This document shows positions 49,070 to 59,030 of a DNA stretch of 64,000 bases, one piece after another (within the stretch, counting starts at the first letter, position 1; the number at the start of each line of letters is the position of its first letter). Source of the stretch: Gnetum montanum (lineage: Eukaryota > Streptophyta > Gnetopsida > Gnetales > Gnetaceae); NCBI GenBank assembly GCA_015680685.1, contig MNCI01008966.1:16984-80983 (forward strand), given 5' to 3'. The position numbers and the translations under genes were made by a program. The notes below the pieces were generated by a model. That model ran no database searches. It was not told the origin of the DNA and saw only the letters and a program-made list of their open reading frames with translations.

Positions 49070-51142
49070 ATACAATCAATCAAGGATTTGGAATTACTAG
49101 AATATTCTCATAAATGAGCAAAAATTTGATACCTTACTCATACTCTTAGTTATATCAAGTTCTTAGTTCATTATGATTGTAGAGTTATGAAATTTTTCAA
49201 TAACAACCCCATTAGTACTTTAAATGAGTGGCATGATTAATTAGAAGTCTTCTTAAAGTTGTTTTGGCATTAACATGAGTGATTTACTTTTAAAAAAATT
49301 GAATATATTTCCTTAGACTTACCCCTATAATACCTTCTAGTTGTTAGCAATTTTGATAAAATCAACTTAAGTTTTCCTTACTAACATCCCCCACAACTAA
49401 GGGATCACTCTGGGATCATGTAGATTTGGAAATCACACAAATAGGGGCAATAATGAGCAAGTTATGGATGTTAGAAATTAGAGTATCAAAGATCTTAGCT
49501 ATAATGAAAAATTGGCAACAACTCCCTTCTTATGAAATTCTGAAATGAAAAATTTTTGTATCTCCCCTGTGCTATATATAGGTTTTATGTGTGTGATATT
49601 GTAGATGCCTACAATATCATAGGTGCCTATGATATTGTAGATATGATGTCACCAAAGAAAAACTAAAACTTTTTGACTATTTTTTCTCAAAAAAAATTGA
49701 GTCCCATAGGATAGTTGGAAGATATGCATCATGTTGAAAGGGTCTTAATATAGAGATGATGCTTCAGTTGTGAAAAATAACCATTGAAAGTCTATGATTA
49801 AGGAATCTTGGGTGATGAACATATATGAGGTATTGATGGAATGGATGAGAAAGACAACATTGTTATGTTATTAGAATGAATAGTGTGAATGATATGGGAA
49901 GTAATTTAGATGTTTTAGAAGGTTCAAGATGATGTGGAATCACTTGGTAGGTATAAGATACAACAATTATACAAGTGGATCCTCCTCAAAGCAGGCTCTA
50001 ACCCTTAATGCTCCTATATAACCACACCTAAAAGTGTCCGTAGGCACTTAAGGAGTTGAATGTAACACATACTTATTTAGCAATATAAACATGTTAGTAC
50101 AACCAAATTGGAAAAATAACTCTATGTTACACAAAATCATAAGTTATGATTATTCAAACAATGAGATGAAATGGGTTTATAAGGGATTGCAGAAATCAAG
50201 ATGTGAGGTGTGTTACCATAGACATAATGAATTCTTGTGTTTTATTAGTGGTTAAGGTAATCATTAGTCTTTCTATCCAAGATTCAAATCGAGTCCAAAC
50301 CACATCTAGTGACATCACATCATTTCATCTCTTGGAATTACAATCATAAGACTATCAATGTTACAAGGAGCATTGTCACTTGGTGTATTATCCAAGGGAG
50401 GAGTTTATTCATGGCACTTTATATTTATTTTTATATTTCTAAGAAGCTGCCTGCCTTTAGGCATGGATAACATGTCTTTCTAGTGGGATCCCTAGAAACT
50501 TATTTTGTGTCGTTTATTTGTTATTTTTGTCAACCCTTTTAAGGTAGCACTTATTTTACTCTTACTCCCATTTTTCTTTAGATCTACAAGGACATAATAC
50601 AACCTTAGTAACATGATAGTTCAATAATAGTCCAAAAATAATCCACAAGCCCCTTTGATGTCACACCCTTTTCATTCCACTTGGTTCTTCACTTTTCTGT
50701 CCAAGCATAATCATCACAAGTTTATTTTTAGTTTGATAAAAAAAGAGTATCATTATGGCCATGGTAAGAACCTCTTATTAATGGAATGAATGGATGGATG
50801 ATGTGGGCTCACTTTGCAAATAATCAGTCTCTTATGATTTGATATCATAGAGTAATCTTCAGCTTATTGGGCTACATCTTGCCTTTATTTTAATGTGTTT
50901 TATTAATGATCAAAAATTATATACAAAGGGTTGAAAAAAAGTATAAAAGAAATGGGAAAGATGGTAAAAATTATGAAAAAGTATAAAGAATGAACAATGT
51001 TAAAGGATTGAAAAATATTTTAAAAAATATAAAAAATTAAAGAAATGAGAAAGTATAAAAGAATGAGAAAAATGTAAAATAATGTGAAAAATGAAAAGAA
51101 AAAGAAAATGAAAAAGCACTTATTAATTCCCAGGTCATGATA
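49070..51142 (-). other. E5 spacer with conserved block and U3-like region
   Basis: In element order: A-rich tract (T-rich in sense) 50935-51118; a block with agtgagcccacatcatccat on the minus strand (50793-50812); gatgtcacaccc-type block (50656-50667); conserved AGAAAGACATGTTATCCATG block (50466-50485); U3-like promoter region (49565-49660); a further polypurine-like word GTTGTGGGGGATG (49386-49398). No supported coding frame. Confidence 0.6.
49565..49660 (-). promoter_or_regulatory. Internal U3-like promoter candidate upstream of E5 aORF
   Basis: The minus strand reads CATATCTACAATATCATAG (near 49625-49645), then a palindromic CCTATGATATTGTAGG, then AACCTATATATAGCAC (49569-49584). E5's own LTR U3 has CATATCTACAATGTCATAG (about 55413-55431), then AACCTATATAAGCATC (55356-55371), in the same order and orientation. 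The TATA-like site is about 500 bases before the aORF ATG. This is the clearest case of LTR promoter wording copied inside the element. Confidence 0.5.
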
Positions 51143-51479
51143 GGATGTCTCCCGCACAACTAAACTCTTGGGCAAGTGTTCAAAAAGTGCTCCCCAAATC
51201 TCCTAGATCATACACTTCGGGTGGTTCTCTTACCATTTTTAGGATTTTAATTTTGTTATGATTATCCCATGTGATCTTGATGGTAGTTATGTTTTAATCA
51301 TCTAAGTTTTTGTTTTCCTTTCCCACTGGTATGTGTTCATGGACTAATATTTTTTTTTCAAGTCCTTAGTTGGAGTCATTTTCTTTGGATAGGAATTAGT
51401 AAGTGGTTCATGTGTATCCATGAATATTTTTAACAAAGTAAGGTTCTTAGTCAGTGGCCATGGGGTGTCTTTTGGTTGT

Positions 51480-51990
51480 GTAGCTTCTACTCTTCTTTTT
51501 GCACACATTTGTGTTTCATTATTACTGTGGACTGTTATGATGTCTATGTTAGTACTTTAAATGTTTTGTCCGCTATTGCACCCTTTTCTTTTAGCAATTA
51601 TGCATGGAATTCTTATGTATGGATGGCTTCATGTTTGTCCTCTTTTGAGATCTCCATGGGTAAATCTCTCATGTTTAGCCTAGCATCAATGGTGCTAAGC
51701 CATGCTTTCCCCATGATGATTGGACATTCCTTATTAGTATCCTTCACTTTGATCACCAATAAGTTCACTAGGTAAGATCACCCATTGACAGTGGTGACTA
51801 CATGATCAATCTATCCCAAAGGGATGCGAATAGATTGATCTACAAGCTCCAATCTAATGTTACATTCCTTAAATAGTGGTAGGTTCCATGTTTGATATGT
51901 GTCTTAGGAGATTAAATTAACTTCAGAACCTGAGTCTAATAGACCTTTACATAGTAGATTCCCAGCTACCCATAGATAGATCAAAGGAAC
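51480..51990 (-). pseudogene. pol: E5 protease fragment
   Basis: LLDSGSEVNLIS (51946-51910) keeps the D-S-G active site of retropepsins. NLPLFKECNIRLELVDQSIR (about 51880-51830) and ECPIIMGKAWLSTIDARLNM (about 51740-51680) follow. It matches E6 62427-62700. About 300 bases further on the sequence passes into post-pol spacer with no RT. Confidence 0.75.
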
Positions 51991-52099
51991 TCCTAGGTCA
52001 TTTCACTTTTGCGAGAGTGGCCCTACCTTGATCCAATCGGTAACAATTGTAGTGAGCATGATAATCTATATTTTCAAGCTTAATGATGACAGAAGCTTG

Positions 52100-54472
52100 T
52101 TAAGAGTGAGAAGATCTATTTTAGCAGAAGATGGTCTTGATGAAGCTCCTATTTTGCCAGCTTTCTCTAGACTCGTCCTAGAAAGGATGTTTCTTTACTT
52201 AGTCCTTAGCATTTTTGGTGACATCTTCCATTTGTACATTTACTACCCTTGCAGCCTTTTTCTACTACAGCTGTGATGGTAGTTCACCCCACATTACAGG
52301 TGTTGGCACTGGTGGCAAATGATTTTGGTTGGGATTTGAAAGATTAGCTACTCGTAGGTGCATGTGCAAGTTTAGATTAGTCCTTGGTAGCATCAATTGG
52401 TGATATTCAGGTGGGTGATATTGTGGAATTTGAATAGTGACATTTGCTAGTGAGATCAAATGCTAGACATAGTATCCATAAGGGTTAGGTTATCAGTATG
52501 GATACGATTGGTGCAGTGGTGGCATGGCACATGATTGTAGTTGCTGCCATTGCTGATGGTAGTGCACCTATGGTTGTGGCAAGGCTCTACTAGGATAGTA
52601 CGTTGGTTGAGGTTGTCTTCTATGGTTACCTTAAGGATAAGGTAACCATTTGGGCCTTTGGTTTTGAAAAAATCATGGGTTAAGTGTGTATGCCCCAATT
52701 TCTTGCATATGTACCATGAGTGGACAACATCCCTTAGGATGCTCGTATTAGCACATGGGGCAACCTTCATCATCTATGGAGCTAGTATCTAAGTACCTAG
52801 CTACTAAACTAACTTTTTTCTTTTGTCCAAATTCCTTCTTTTTCTTTTTGTCTTTGCCTCTATTGAGTGCTCTTTCTAGTTTCTCCTCCACAATCTTTAG
52901 TGCTATTTTACATCGCTCATCTACCAAATCCTAGATTTTTGCTACCTATGCTACTACATCAACAATAGATTTTTGAATTCATAGTGTCTCTTTCCTGATG
53001 ACCTAGTCTAAGGTTTCTTCCTCCTGGGTATCACACACCCATGCATCTCTTTTCTAGATTGATGGATTCATGTTGTATTCTTCAATTGATTCCCTTTTTC
53101 TAAGTTCTTCTTCTTCTTTTTCCACTTGATAGATGAGTCTCTAAATCTGATCGGTGGTTAATTCTGAGTCTTTCTTGAACATAAATCCCAAGGGTCTCTC
53201 TTCTTTTGCTTCTCGGCCAATCTATGATGTGACTTAACTATTCCTTTGATGAAAATTCGTTGCCTACGCATCTATGTAATAGTGAATAATATCCGCCCAT
53301 TGCTACATCAAGTTCTAGTGACCTATACCAACTTTTTTCTTTCTTCACAAGTGTTCTAGAAAAGAACTTCAGTTTCTACCAATCACTCTCTATGTTTTGA
53401 AGGGCATAGGCATTGTGGAATGCTTGAAGGTGATGCTGAGGATTAGCATTGTAACCTCCTTTAAAGGCATGTTATTCATATCTCATAGTTTGATTCAGCT
53501 ATCACTCACATGTCTGGTTGGTATGTAGACTGCTTCCTGAATGTTGATCATGTTCTGAGTTGTCATAAGGGGTTCATCATCATGATCAGGTTCATAGGCT
53601 CTATGGTAGCAATGATCCCTTCTATGCCCATGCCTCTTTTAATCCTCTCTTCTATTTTTGTACCTTCTTCTTTCATATTCTTCATCTTCTGAATCAGAAT
53701 ACCTTGAGTATCAGTCATGATGACCATGAGCTCTTCTCTTTTCCCTATCAAAGTCTTGGTACTTATGTTGTCTCCTATCATAATCCTCTGATGATCATGA
53801 TGAAGTAGAGGAGGTAGTAGGAGAATGATGTTGGCTGGTTCTCCTTTCATGACTTTTTTGAGTTTCCTTGTAGGACTTAGCAAGATACCTTGGCTTAGAG
53901 TCCCACTTGTATCTTGAGTCAATAGCCTCCCCCTTATGTGTCTCTACTAAGGTAGAGTGAATTTGGGCTCTGAAAACTTCTTTTAGTTTGATGATAGGTG
54001 TCTTTGATGGCTCCTCATGGTTCTGGTGGAGTTGTTTTGAAATGAACTTATCAGCATCAAGCTCTTCGATGACAACAAATGTGTTAGTCTATTTTCCCTT
54101 GTTGTGTAAATGTTTGATTTCTATGGTAGCATCTCTTCTCACTTTCTCCTTTATCAATGCAAAAGGTCTAGTCATGTGTTGAGTCACATAATACTATTCT
54201 TCAATCTGGTCCAAATGAATTCCCCTCAGAGTAATTTGTAGCATGTTTAGTGTTGCACATTCAAGAGGCAGGACTATGTTGCCTTGCATATCTCTCCATC
54301 TCATTTTTCTATCCTAATGGAATATGAAGGTGAAGTTTGGATGGTATGGATCAATATGTGCATAAGTAATACGTGTCTACATTGGCATTCCCCAGTCTTC
54401 TTCATCAATAATTCTATCACTGCTCCTTCTTGTTTCCTTGGGAGGTAATAATTGATCATTATGTGAAGTCAT
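52100..54472 (-). pseudogene. gag: E5 gag, broken
   Basis: It starts MTSHNDQLLPPKETRRSSDR at 54472, then ITYAHIDPYHPNFTFIFH (about 54375-54320) and MQGNIVLPLECATLNML. A strongly Arg/Lys/Asp/Ser-rich stretch (about 53900-53620) has DFDREKRAHGHHD and SDSEDEEYERRRYKNRRED. EPLMTTQNMINIQEAVYIPT (about 53570-53510) leads to the gag core near 53470-53340. A Cys/His remnant (about 52760-52720) reads CANTSILRDV. The Gln/Tyr/Pro tail is at 52620-52270. Confidence 0.78.
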
Positions 54473-54590
54473 GTTATCATTCTTTGATGATTTATGTTAA
54501 GTGTGCTTTATATTAGGGCTATGAAGATTAGAGTTAGGTTCTAATACAATGAAATTTGGAGAATTAATTACTTAGTATAACATTGACTTA

Positions 54591-54608
54591 TCCCTGGTAG
54601 CAATACCA
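54591..54608 (-). promoter_or_regulatory. E5 primer binding site, decayed
   Basis: The minus strand reads TGGTATTGCTACCAGGGA, matching the tRNA-Asp complement at about 11 of 18 positions. Placement one base inside the LTR supports it. Confidence 0.45.
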
Positions 54609-54609
54609 A

Positions 54610-55475
54610 TGATGAGTAGTGGAGTACCCAACACCCAACCATATAAGATACGAGTGTTCATGCACAATCTCAGTCAAACTCTACAAATAAGACAATGTCA
54701 TTATATACTAGTAATTGATTAGCATTCGCAATCGTTGTCTTCCCACATGAGTTAGTAAAATCAATGTGTATGGTTTAACTCACAATGAGGTATATGATAT
54801 TAATTTTGTATTGGCTATTGGGCTCTTAGTAAACATGAAGTGAAAGTAAAGGTTTCTAAATCTAAGTGATAGTAAAACAAATATAAACTAGCCTATAAGA
54901 TGAGCAATCAATATTGATCTTTTGGTCACACCTTGAACTTCATGGAACTACTACTGGGATTACCAAGTATCACACTACTGGGTGTACCAAGTGATAGTAC
55001 TACTAGGTTACCAAGTAGTTACACATACGTGCTCAAGATTAGTCATACTCATTCTTCTTAATGACATTAAAAGTAAATTGCAAGTAACCATAAACATTAA
55101 CTATGAAAATAGTAAACAGTAAACTAATTGAAAATAGAAATAAAACTAAGTGTTGCTGCAATGATGTAGACTAATCTTGATCTTTATTGTCAATCATGCA
55201 ATATGTCTAAGTACATCACACTTGAATAAAGATTCTTTTCAATTACAAAACATCACACTGTGGGCACACACTGCTAAGTATTGAATTCAAGAAAACAAAC
55301 TAAAAGAGTTCTGTTACTATGCTATCAAATCTACTATGGATCTATGTGCCTAAGTGATGCTTATATAGGTTGGCATGTACGATAACATATGCTAAGATAT
55401 GATAATGTATCTATGACATTGTAGATATGATATTGTAACTATGATATCATTGCCTCAAAATTTTTGGATTTATCA
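54610..55475 (-). repeat. E5 5' LTR (866 bp)
   Basis: The minus strand starts TGATAAATCC and ends CTACTCATCA. U3 carries repeated ATGATATCATAG, ACAATATCATATC and CAATGTCATAG words (55385-55450). TATA-like CCTATATAAG is at 55360-55369. AATAAAGAT lies in R. Confidence 0.85.
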
Positions 55476-55480
55476 CACAT

Positions 55481-55503
55481 GAACACTCGTAACTTATGTG
55501 GTG
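55481..55503 (+). repeat. E4 3' LTR, fragment between E5 and the Copia-like solo LTR
   Basis: GAACACTCGTAACTTATGTG-type sequence matches the near-terminal part of related LTRs (E5 minus: GAACACTCGTATCTTATATG). It is followed by the solo LTR and resumes at 56565. Confidence 0.65.
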
Positions 55504-56559
55504 TGTCGACCGTTTGGTATGTCAAAACCTTAAGAAAAATGGAGAAAATAGAATGTTTGTGGTGTGTGATGATCCTGTAGGACATGAATGAGAAATCAAG
55601 GAAACAAGATCTACAATCAGATGACAAAATGAAGACTACATCTGCAAGATGAGAGCATGGGCAAGTATGGATGAAAATAAAGGCTATAGACCAAATGAGA
55701 ATGCTCCAAGAGTTGATAAGAAGATAAACTGATGGGAAAACAAAGGAAAAAAATTGAGGAGACATCTCCTAAAAACAATAAACGTCTCTATTCTAGAAGA
55801 GACGTCTCCCTAGAGACACCCCACTTTCCAAAGAGACATCTCCTCTTGAATAAAGGCCAATCTCATGTAGATGTTCCAGCTTTGAAGAAGACATCTACAC
55901 TAGCCGTTGCACAAATTCTAAGGAGTTTTCAAAAAATTCAAAGCTATAAAAAGACATCAAAATCTTGAAAAGTGTGCAAGCACTATTCACATTTAAGCTC
56001 TTAATTGTCTATTCTCTGTAATTGTATTTTTCTCTTCATTGTACTATCATTTGCTTGGTTGTATGTTAATTGTATTTTGAATTAAGTTTCAACAACAAGG
56101 ACTTGTAATTGTAGTTACATTCTTTCTTTGTATCTTTTCTTTTTCTTGTTGCCCTGCGGGGTTAATGTGCTTCTTGTGAGAAGGCATCTGTATTAAGCTT
56201 GTCGGGATCTTGCAGGATTGAGTGGTTTCATAGCGCCAAAACACTTCGAAGCTAGGCTCAATTTTGTAAAGGTTGTAAGATCCTTGAAACCACATTTTGA
56301 TCTTGTTGGGACCTTGTAGGGTTGAGAGATTTTGCAACAACGAAGCTCTCCATAGCAGAGCTCAAATCTTGTAAAGGTTGTGGCATCCTATAAATCACAT
56401 TTTTGAAGAAACAAAGTCTAGAGGTGTGCATAGATTCTACCCTTCAAGTGTGAACGTACCCAAGTTAGGGAACCACGTAAATTTTGATGTGTTCGTGTGT
56501 TGGTGACATTTTAATTTTTGGAAACTTATTCAACCCCCCTTCTAAGTTCTCAATCCTCA
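55504..56559 (+). mobile_element. Copia-like solo LTR (1056 bp)
   Basis: It begins TGTCGACCG and ends CAATCCTCA, flanked by an exact 5-bp duplication tggtg (55499-55503 and 56560-56564). The end region 'ttattcaaccccccttct' (56527-56544) is typical of plant Ty1/Copia LTR ends. U3 has a cluster of GAGACRTCTC palindromes (55759-55845). No internal copia genes are present, so it is a solo LTR. Removing it and one duplication restores the end of E4's LTR. Superfamily assignment is by wording only. Confidence 0.65.
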
Positions 56560-56564
56560 TGGTG

Positions 56565-56592
56565 GAGTGTTGGAATACTTAGCCACTCATCA
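56565..56592 (+). repeat. E4 3' LTR, terminal fragment
   Basis: GAGTGTTGGAATACTTAGCC then ACTCATCA corresponds to the LTR end of E5 (minus: GGTGTTGGGTACTCCACTAC then TCATCA). It is the true right end of E4, followed by actat. Confidence 0.7.
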
Positions 56593-56597
56593 ACTAT
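56593..56597. repeat. Right target site duplication of E4 (actat)
   Basis: Exact repeat of 27101-27105. Confidence 0.8.
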
Positions 56598-57404
56598 CAT
56601 CTATCCTACTATATTGTATGTTTGTGTTGTTTGGAAACCTAAACTTAGTGCTAAATTTTGGAAAGATATTAAAAGAGTGTTTCTTGATGAGTTAAAAGTG
56701 AAGATGCAAGCACCTTACTTAACATTATGATGTGAATGTGATTTACTACCTTTAGAAGCAAAAGCCTCATGGCAATTCATTACATACACTCATAGCTTGC
56801 ATATTTCAAGGCAAAACAAATTCTCTAAAGCAATTCTTAAGGATTTGTGAGACTATGGTTGGTATTTTCAATGGATACAATGGTTGGTATTTCTTGGGAG
56901 GACATGCAACAAAATCCTAAGCATATTTGCCAACTAGTCAAGAAGAAGGTTTTAACAAAAATATGGGCTAATGTGGAAGGAAAGAGACAATTTTATTTGC
57001 ACCACATTGGATCTAATAAAATAGATGTAGAAGCTCACTATCTCTCAACTACTATTCCCATTAAGTATCAGAATGCTATTAGCAAGCTTCACTTAAGTTC
57101 TCATAATCTTATAATTGAAAGTGGAAGATGGATTCAACTCTCTCAAGAAGAGCGCATTTATAGGTTGTGCAAATCAGAAGCCTTTGAAGATGAGTTACAT
57201 GTGTTTCTTTCTTGTACTATGACTACCCATTTGAGATGGCGTTATAATGTTACAGCAAAAAGCTTGTATGATTTGTTTTTGATGCTCCCATGGGTACTTG
57301 GTCAATTTGTAAAGTCTATCTTTATTTTTTATGAAAATGTAATATTTGTCTAGTAGATCCTATGGGTTTTTGGATGTAATAAAGCTTCATTTCATTTCAT
57401 TTCA
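56598..57404 (+). pseudogene. LINE-A copy 1, C-terminal part and 3' tail (right segment)
   Basis: It continues the frame from 27105: YPTILYVCVVWKPKLSAKFW (56603-56662), then KRVFLDELKVKMQAPYLTL. The open frame 56847-57353 holds ISKLHLSSHNLIIESGRWIQ (57080-57139) and ERIYRLCKSEAFEDELHVFL then SC, a zf-RVT-like Cys/His segment. AATAAAG at 57378 and a short TTTCA repeat tail (57388-57404) end the element. Together with the left segment this is the C-terminal half of a non-LTR retrotransposon RT. Confidence 0.75.
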
Positions 57405-58874
57405 ATATTACAAAAATAATCTTTTTTTATATCTTTAAATTTTTTTACTTGTAAAAAAAAGTCAACATAGTGTGAAAGAAAGAAAATACAACATAGTTAA
57501 CATTTGATATTGTTATTGGAAAGTGATGTTATTCATACCCATGGATGGATCCTGTTTCAAAGAAGACAAAAGATATTACATGCCTTGGTTGTACGATTGC
57601 AATGCTGTAGTAAATCAAAGTCAAGAAAAGAATATGGAATAGTTAACATTCAAAAATGTTTATCGATAGTGGAAAGTAATGCATATCCCTCATTACAAAT
57701 GTAATTCAACTTTAGTTCACTTTTAATACAAAGGTAATTAAACTTCAGTTCACCTTAAAATTAAGGATGAAAAAAAGGTGACTTTAGTCATACTCATGTA
57801 TGGATTCACGTGAAAAGAGACAAAGATAATACCTTCCTTAGTTGTACGACTACCAGAAATTTGAGACATGAAAAGAATATGGAATAGTTGGAGATTCGAG
57901 AATATTTATGTATAGTGAAAAGTGACGAATGAAATGCGTATATCTAATTACAAGTGTAATAAAATTTTAATTTCAGTTTCATTAAACTTTAATTTGTAAT
58001 TAAACTTTTGTTAATCTTAAGAGTTAAAAATAACCAAAATACCGGCATCGACAGGATCAGTGCTCTAAAATTAAGGGAGAACAAATAATAATATATACAT
58101 GCGGAATTAAACCTTATGTAGACTCTGAACGGGAAAATTTTGAAAGAAAACGTACCTGAATCGCCGCTAGTGTTTGAGAGGGGCAAAAATACAACGGCTC
58201 AACATATTCATTTTACCATAATTGCAAGCAAAGAATTTACGTTATAGTAAATAGTTTTGACATCGGTTACGATGTTACGGGATAAATCACAACTTTAAGG
58301 ATTTACCACAATGAAATTCTAATGAAGAGAACAAGGCCTCTACATTGAAATCCGTTTGTGTATAATTGGTGGTGTTTTATGTTGTAACATGATATTATAT
58401 CATTTCGTATTTGAAAATGAATATAACATTCCATGGATGGGTTTTAATAAATTTATAAAGTTTTACTAGTGTAATATGATTTTTCATTTTTCACCATCAT
58501 TAACCATTATTAACAATGCCTATTCTCACTCCTTTAGCAAAATGGTTATTTCTACCATGTGCCAGTAACCATGTTAGATATCTAACCAATGATTAGATTT
58601 AAAGGTTTAAATGCTTCAAGAAACACCTTTAAAATCCTTAATTATAAGCAATGAAGTAGCATGCATAGAAGTTATCAAAGACTATTAAATCATATAAAAA
58701 CTTGACTTAGATTAACAAGAGAGAATCTACTAGACAAGAATAAACTAGTTTATTACAAATGATAAAATAGAGCCTCACCATTTTTGAGATTTAATTCAAA
58801 GCAAGAGTATAACATACTATGTTTTATCTCTCAAAGATATTGAAAATTTTTATCAAGCTTTGTTTCATAGCAAT
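57405..58874. other. Non-transposon-like stretch with a direct duplication
   Basis: No LTR, RT or gag wording was seen. Two diverged direct copies lie at about 57519-57720 and 57788-57985: ATGGATGGATCC / GTATGGATTCAC, TTGGTTGTACGA / TTAGTTGTACGA, AAGAATATGGAATAGTT in both, and TTACAAATGTAAT / TTACAAGTGTAAT. CG dinucleotides (58040-58280) are more frequent than in the repeats around it. This may be the original low-copy sequence before the transposons arrived. Confidence 0.45.
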
Positions 58875-58880
58875 TGATGA

Positions 58881-59016
58881 GAGCGGTTACTCTAGCGGTT
58901 TATTCGAATTATTAGAGCAATTACTCTAGCGGTTTATTCTAATTATTAGAGTAGTTACTGTAGCGGTCTATTCTAATTATTAGAGTGGTTACCCTAATTA
59001 TTAGAGTAGTTGCTCC
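58881..59016 (+). repeat. 34-bp tandem repeat in E6 U3
   Basis: Units start at 58881, 58915, 58949 and 58983 (the last shortened to 21 bp), then a partial unit at 59004. Each has gag(c/t)(a/g)(a/g)TTACT, CTAGCGG and CTAATTATTA, a near-palindrome. It sits just upstream of the TATA-like site, so it may be an enhancer array (inference). Confidence 0.85.
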
Positions 59017-59021
59017 CAAGC

Positions 59022-59030
59022 CTATAAATA
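59022..59030 (+). promoter_or_regulatory. E6 LTR TATA-like box
   Basis: CTATAAATA lies about 180 bases before the AATAAAG signal of the R region, the usual U3/R layout. Confidence 0.6.

Larger units (their letters stand above)
45341..55475 (-). mobile_element. E5: defective Ty3/gypsy element lacking RT and integrase (10.1 kb)
   Basis: It sits inside E4's 3' LTR with a target duplication cacaa (45336-45340) / cacat (55476-55480, one mismatch). Minus order: 5' LTR 55475-54610, PBS, gag 54472-52100, protease about 51990-51480, then directly the mid-element polypurine tract (51160), spacer, aORF 49069-46306, 3' LTR 46173-45341. RT, RNase H and integrase (about 3 kb in E2) are gone, yet the aORF is the best preserved in the window. 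Confidence 0.85.
27106..56592 (+). mobile_element. E4: outer Ty3/gypsy element that hosts E3, E5 and a Copia-like solo LTR
   Basis: E4 split LINE-A copy 1. It starts TGATAAAATCC and ends CACTCATCA, flanked by an exact actat duplication. Its own parts are: 5' LTR fragment 27106-27755, pol from the middle of RT 36757-39240, spacer 39241-41549, aORF 41550-44288, and 3' LTR 44537-45340 plus 55481-55503 plus 56565-56592. Gag, protease, the RT N-terminus and the end of the 5' LTR are missing; a Tat-like integrase/3'-end fragment lies in their place. E3 is inserted in that Tat fragment. E5 and a Copia-like solo LTR are inserted in the 3' LTR. Confidence 0.8.

Noticed and set aside
51476-51775. Open frame on the plus strand in E5 (99 codons)
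   Set aside because: It is the antisense of the protease region; the minus strand has the conserved DSG motif.
55732-55968. 78-codon frame in the Copia-like solo LTR
   Set aside because: Lies inside a well-bounded solo LTR and is built from the GAGACRTCTC palindromes.
58146-58190. Host exon with splice donor on the minus strand
   Set aside because: One donor-like site and a very short open stretch are not enough; mentioned as a lead only.
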